Source of the DNA: Spirosoma lacussanchae
Lineage (GTDB): Bacteria > Bacteroidota > Bacteroidia > Cytophagales > Spirosomataceae
NCBI RefSeq assembly: GCF_005870035.1
Contig: NZ_SWJG01000003.1
Span: 558,001 to 622,000 of the forward strand
Reading direction: 5' to 3'
Length of the DNA stretch: 64,000 bases
Part shown: one piece after another, positions 59,520 through 64,000 of the stretch
How positions within the stretch are numbered: position 1 is the first letter of the stretch
Layout of the letters: the number at the start of each line of letters is the position of its first letter
Notes under the pieces: model-generated
Seen by the model: only the letters and a program-made list of their open reading frames with translations
What the model was told of the DNA's origin: nothing
The model's database searches: none
Position numbers and translations under genes: made by a program

Positions 59520-59855
59520 TCAGGAAATTGCGAAGCCAGTATATTGACGCAGATTTTCTGGATGAAAAGCGAGTACGATGTCTTCTTTAGGGACACCGGC
59601 TTCCAGTAATGCATCGGCAATTGGGCGATCTGTTCCATCGTACTGAATCCATATTTTATCATTGATGATGTCGACGTGGATTGTTGGGCCGTAGATTCGT
59701 TCGCTTCCCCGCCAACCAGTACGCATGAGTTGGTAATGATCCTGTTCTTTATCGAGGATGAGAAAACGGTCTATTGTACTAACGAGCGGTTTTCCCTGTA
59801 TATACCACTGAAGGGCATCCTGAATTATTTGCCGATACCGTGCCAATTTATCCAT
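59520..59855 (-). CDS. xisI: XisI-family protein
   Basis: A 111-residue protein of the XisI (fdxN element excision controlling factor) family. Typical blocks are 'LARYRQIIQDALQWYIQGKP', 'LDKEQDHYQLMRTGWRGSER' and 'IYGPTIHVDIINDKIWIQYD', then 'PKEDIVLAFHPENLRQYTGF'. In heterocyst-forming cyanobacteria XisH and XisI control excision of the fdxN element, but pairs occur widely without such elements and their general role is unknown. Its start overlaps the end of xisH by 31 bases. Confidence 0.88.
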   Translation of the reverse strand: MDKLARYRQIIQDALQWYIQGKPLVSTIDRFLILDKEQDHYQLMRTGWRGSERIYGPTIHVDIINDKIWIQYDGTDRPIADALLEAGVPKEDIVLAFHPENLRQYTGFAIS

Positions 59856-60262
59856 ATTACAATGTCAGCCTTGAACTCGTCATAAATTATTAAACGCAAT
59901 TTACGATGTTCAATAAGTCGTTGACCTAGCCGCTTTGTAAAAAAGTCCTGATACGCTGTCGAAGGAACGGCTAAATAAATAACCCGTTCCGGCTCTATGT
60001 CAGCCAGTACCGATTCGTACATATCATATTGCCCAATTGCTTTTTGAGCGTCGGCAACTGCTGAACGTCCCGCAAAGCTCTTTACTTCAACAGCAATTAA
60101 ATCTTGACCCCTGATGGCGCCGATTGTGTCGCGAGTTGCTCCAATATCCACATACAGGCCATGTGAATCATAATCGATGTATAACGGATCATGGGTTATG
60201 GTCCATCCGTCTTTCTGAAGAGCAGCAATGACTGAATCGTGAAATAGATCTCGCGCTGCCAT
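59825..60262 (-). CDS. xisH: XisH-family protein (PD-(D/E)XK nuclease-like)
   Basis: A 145-residue XisH-type protein. 'AARDLFHDSVIAALQKDGWT' and 'ITHDPLYIDYD' form the N-terminus, 'LYVDIGATRDTIGAIRGQDL' and 'IAVEVKSFAGRSAVADAQKA' follow. Asp in 'VDIGA' and Glu-x-Lys in 'VEVKSF' match the PD-(D/E)XK nuclease core. It is encoded with XisI (31-base overlap) and begins two bases after the gpmI stop. No excisable element boundaries were seen nearby, so an independent, perhaps toxin- or defence-like, function is possible. Confidence 0.88.
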   Translation of the reverse strand: MAARDLFHDSVIAALQKDGWTITHDPLYIDYDSHGLYVDIGATRDTIGAIRGQDLIAVEVKSFAGRSAVADAQKAIGQYDMYESVLADIEPERVIYLAVPSTAYQDFFTKRLGQRLIEHRKLRLIIYDEFKADIVIWINWHGIGK

Positions 60263-60264
60263 GA

Positions 60265-61845
60265 CTATTCCCCAATCAGACTGACGCCGGTCATTTCGCG
60301 GGGTTGCTGAATGCCCATCAGGTGCAGAATGGTTGGCGCAATGTCGGCCAGTTTGCCGCTGTTCAGCGTTGGATGGTAATCTCTGTCGACCAGGATACAG
60401 GGTACGAGGTTGGTCGTGTGGGCTGTGTTGGGCGACCCGTCGTCATTGACCATGTACTCGGCGTTACCGTGGTCGGCAATGATGATAGCCGTATAGCCAT
60501 GCTCCAGAGCAGCTTCTACTACCGCTTTGGTACAGGTATCGGCGGTTTCGGCTGCTTTCTTAACAGCTTCGAACACGCCCGTATGACCTACCATATCGGT
60601 ATTGGCGAAATTGAGACAGATGAAATCCGTTTCTTCGTTCTGTAACTCTGGAATAATAGCGTCGCGGATGTCGTAGGCCGCCATTTCGGGCTTCTGATCG
60701 TAGGTCTTGACCGGAATGGTGGTAGCCACGCCCTGCGCATCGTAAACGACCATTTCTTTGGGCGAAGGGCAGAGAATGCGCTTCTCGCCGGCAAACGGCT
60801 CTTCGCGGCCGCCCGAGAAGAAGAACGTGACGTGCGGGTACTTTTCGGTTTCGGCAATCCGGATCTGCTTCCGCCCCGCGCCGGCGATGACTTCGCCCAA
60901 CGTGTTCTGCAGGTTGTCTTTCTCGAAGATGATCTTCACACCGGTGAAATCATCGTCGTATTTGGTCAGGGTGATGTAGTTGAGCGCCAGTTTGGTCATG
61001 CCCTGCTCAGGGTAGTCTTTCTGCGTCAGCGCCTGGGTGATTTCGCGGCCCCGATCGGTGCGAAAGTTGAAACACAGCACCACATCTCCTTCCTCAATGA
61101 CGGCCGCTGGCGACCCGTCGGCTTTCGTAACAATGATCGGCTTCACGAATTCATCGGTTACGTCGGCATCGTATGAATGCTGCAGCACAGTGGTCACGGC
61201 TTCAGGCGCGCAGGTGACGGCACCTAGTCCATGTACCATAGCATCGTAAGCTACCCGAACGCGTTCCCAGCGGTTATCGCGGTCCATGGCATAGTACCGG
61301 CCGGTTACGCTGGCGATCTGACCGGTGGTAGCGGCCATGTGCTGCTGCAGGTCGGTCAGGAAGCCAATGCCACTTTTGGGGTCGGTGTCGCGACCGTCGG
61401 TGAACGCATGGACGAATACATCGGTCAGGGCGTGCGCGTGGGCGATAGACAGCAAACCTTTCAGATGGTCGATATGAGCATGAACGCCCCCGTCAGACAC
61501 CAGCCCGATGAAGTGTACTTTTTTGCCGGTACGTTTGGCATAGGCCAGCGCGTCGACCAGCACCGGTTCGGTGTCGAGGGTATGTTCGTCGACCGCTTTG
61601 TTGATTTTCACCAGGTCCTGATAAACGACCCGACCGGCGCCGAGGTTCATATGCCCTACCTCCGAGTTGCCCATCTGGCCGGCTGGCAGACCAACGGCCA
61701 GCCCCGATGCCTCAAGTGTGCTGTTCGGGTATCGGGGGTAAAGCGACCGCACAAACGGAACGCTAGCTGCTTCAATAGCTGACACCTCCGGTTTGAGTGG
61801 AATACCCCAGCCGTCGAGAATGATGAGAATGACTTTCTTGTTCAT
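60265..61845 (-). CDS. gpmI: 2,3-bisphosphoglycerate-independent phosphoglycerate mutase
   Basis: Interconverts 3- and 2-phosphoglycerate in glycolysis with two manganese ions. At 526 residues it has the normal length. 'ILIILDGWG' binds metal, the phospho-Ser is Ser61 in 'QMGNSEVGHMNLGAG', 'HAFTDGRDTDPKSG' and 'SVTGRYYAMDRDNRWER' line the active site, and 'ADHGNAEYM' and 'NTAHTTNLVP' complete the metal ligands. Enolase, the next glycolytic enzyme, is encoded 1 kb away on the same strand. Confidence 0.97.
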   Translation of the reverse strand: MNKKVILIILDGWGIPLKPEVSAIEAASVPFVRSLYPRYPNSTLEASGLAVGLPAGQMGNSEVGHMNLGAGRVVYQDLVKINKAVDEHTLDTEPVLVDALAYAKRTGKKVHFIGLVSDGGVHAHIDHLKGLLSIAHAHALTDVFVHAFTDGRDTDPKSGIGFLTDLQQHMAATTGQIASVTGRYYAMDRDNRWERVRVAYDAMVHGLGAVTCAPEAVTTVLQHSYDADVTDEFVKPIIVTKADGSPAAVIEEGDVVLCFNFRTDRGREITQALTQKDYPEQGMTKLALNYITLTKYDDDFTGVKIIFEKDNLQNTLGEVIAGAGRKQIRIAETEKYPHVTFFFSGGREEPFAGEKRILCPSPKEMVVYDAQGVATTIPVKTYDQKPEMAAYDIRDAIIPELQNEETDFICLNFANTDMVGHTGVFEAVKKAAETADTCTKAVVEAALEHGYTAIIIADHGNAEYMVNDDGSPNTAHTTNLVPCILVDRDYHPTLNSGKLADIAPTILHLMGIQQPREMTGVSLIGE

Positions 61846-61899
61846 GACAGGTTTAATGAGTGATTTTAGGCATGAGTGACTGAGTGTCTAAATGGGCTT

Positions 61900-62421
61900 T
61901 TATTTGTTCCGTTCGGGCGGACCAGCCTGTAATTCACTCATTCGCTCATTAACCAGATAGGTTAGTAATTGCCGACAGCAGCGGAGGGTTATCTGATAGA
62001 CCTCTTCAAACACATCGGGGCCTTCGTAATACGGGTCGGGTACGTTGGGCTGGTCGCTGACCTCAGGGTCAAATTCGCGTAGCAGAAAAATGGTATCCTG
62101 CGTGTAGAGCCCGGTGGCGCGGTAATTCAGTTTCTCGATGGCTTCGAGGTTCTGCTCATCCATGGCCACGAAGTAATCGAACTGGGCCAGGTCTTCGCCC
62201 GTCAGGCGCCGGGCGCGGTGGGTGAGCGTCAGGCCGTGTTCGAGGGCATTCTCGCGGGTTCGGCGGTCGGGCAACTGCCCGAGGTGATACGACGAGGTAC
62301 CGGCCGAATCGCAGCGGATTTGTTTGCTCAGGCCGGCCGAGGATACCAGTTCCTGAAATACTCCCTCTGCTACCGGCGACCGGCAGATGTTGCCATAACA
62401 GACGAAGAGAACAGCAATCAT
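61900..62421 (-). CDS. Low-molecular-weight protein-tyrosine phosphatase
   Basis: A 173-residue phosphatase of the arsenate-reductase-like LMW-PTP fold. The P-loop C-x5-R is 'VCYGNICRSP' with Cys8 and Arg14, and the general-acid Asp is in 'VPDPYYEG'. Residues 'DSAGTSSYHLGQLPDRRTRE' are also typical. Bacterial members act on phosphotyrosine proteins such as exopolysaccharide kinases; no such kinase is nearby. It is co-directional with divIC and gpmI. Confidence 0.93.
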   Translation of the reverse strand: MIAVLFVCYGNICRSPVAEGVFQELVSSAGLSKQIRCDSAGTSSYHLGQLPDRRTRENALEHGLTLTHRARRLTGEDLAQFDYFVAMDEQNLEAIEKLNYRATGLYTQDTIFLLREFDPEVSDQPNVPDPYYEGPDVFEEVYQITLRCCRQLLTYLVNERMSELQAGPPERNK

Positions 62422-62490
62422 AAGTAGGATCGATGAGTTATGAGCAAGAAGTTATGAGGGCTGGTATCGCTCACAATTTCTTGCTCATAC

Positions 62491-62799
62491 CTATTTTTCA
62501 AGCGGTTCATTATTTTCGTCTACGATAACGAAGATGTCTTCGGTGGGCTTTTTCATCAGGTACTTCTCGCGGGCATACTTTTCCCGAAGCCGGTCGTTAC
62601 CCAGTACCTCGCGCCGTTCCCGACGAATGTCTTTGATGCGCCCTTCGTAAAACGCAGCGTCGCCCTCCAGTTCGCGAAGCTTCCACCAGTTCCGTATTTG
62701 CGACGGCAGATCGTTGGCGTCGAAAAACGTCATCCAGGTCAGCAGCACCAGCGCCGTAGCGACGTAAAAATTGCGGAGACGACGAAGGAGGGTTTGCAT
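62491..62799 (-). CDS. DivIC/FtsB-like septum formation protein
   Basis: A 102-residue bitopic membrane protein. A short cytoplasmic N-terminus is followed by one transmembrane helix ('FYVATALVLLTWMTFF'), then a coiled coil ('KLRELEGDAAFYEGRIKDIR') and the family end 'LREKYAREKYLMKKPTEDIF'. FtsB/DivIC proteins join FtsL and FtsQ in the divisome. Linkage directly downstream of eno is a common bacterial arrangement. Confidence 0.9.
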   Translation of the reverse strand: MQTLLRRLRNFYVATALVLLTWMTFFDANDLPSQIRNWWKLRELEGDAAFYEGRIKDIRRERREVLGNDRLREKYAREKYLMKKPTEDIFVIVDENNEPLEK

Positions 62800-62821
62800 G
62801 ACGAAAAAACGTATAAGAATT

Positions 62822-62875
62822 CGGTAGTCAGGCCATTATGCACATCGTGGTCCGTGCACAATGACCTGACTACCG
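62822..62875. terminator. Long hairpin between eno and the divIC-like gene
   Basis: Arms of 22 bases (62822-62843 and 62854-62875) built on CGGTAGTCAGG/CCTGACTACCG with two non-Watson-Crick positions and a ten-base loop. It starts three bases after the enolase stop. There is no T-run on either side. Confidence 0.6.
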
Positions 62876-62878
62876 TTA

Positions 62879-64000
<1,122 letters not shown>

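Overview
The window looks like a chromosomal segment of a Bacteroidota species, most likely a Spirosoma-like member of the Cytophagales. The evidence is GC-rich coding, many TAnnTTTG-type -7 elements, FecR/DUF4974 and TonB-receptor genes, zinc-free S14 and L36, and the run secY-map-infA-rpmJ-rpsM-rpsK-rpsD-rpoA-rplQ-carA. The genus is inferred from these features, not measured.

Layout. 1-5.3 kb (mostly minus strand): a membrane protein next to a Rieske lipoprotein, an ECF sigma factor overlapping an outer-membrane-barrel protein with an anti-sigma-like N-terminus, a secreted-repeat lipoprotein and an SDR oxidoreductase. 5.4-8.1 kb: an M16 peptidase pair, one with the zinc motif and one without. 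8.3-11.6 kb: a cobalamin riboswitch controlling a TonB-dependent receptor and a beta-propeller lipoprotein, probably a B12 uptake operon. 12-27.7 kb: a 26-gene S10/spc/alpha ribosomal superoperon starting at rplC (no rpsJ) and ending at rplQ, with secY, map, infA and rpoA inside, followed by a terminator and carA. 29-35.1 kb (minus): an orphan FecR protein, a giant SF1 helicase and TerC. 35.2-38.2 kb: a GT2 glycosyltransferase, a type III polyketide synthase and a divergent UbiA-type prenyltransferase.

38.3-40.8 kb is the accessory hot spot. It holds tRNA-Gly(GCC) and then a tRNA-Leu(UAA) whose anticodon loop is interrupted by a group I intron carrying a frame-disrupted HTH-HNH homing endonuclease. 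Next comes an AT-rich island bounded by two ~64-bp direct repeats. The island encodes an Abi_2/AbiF-type HEPN ribonuclease, preceded by a strongly structured non-coding stretch that has its own promoter-like box and ends in a terminator-like hairpin. This is a candidate RNA-controlled abortive-infection or toxin-antitoxin locus and the most interesting part of the window.

40.9-46.2 kb: a secreted six-hairpin glycosidase-like protein, a small heat-shock protein, hemC and an FtsX-type permease with a His/Asp/Glu-rich loop. 46.2-54.5 kb (minus) is a signalling cluster: a transporter-like/HEAT/cyclic-nucleotide-binding fusion, two histidine kinases sharing a 323-bp identical DNA block, a single-domain response regulator, and a receiver-adenylate cyclase fusion. 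It reads as a phosphorelay-to-cAMP pathway. 54.9-59.4 kb: sucA-sucB of the 2-oxoglutarate dehydrogenase complex, with an E2 that has two lipoyl domains. 59.5-64 kb (minus): a xisH/xisI pair, gpmI, a low-molecular-weight phosphotyrosine phosphatase, a divIC/ftsB-like gene and the C-terminal part of enolase, cut by the window end.
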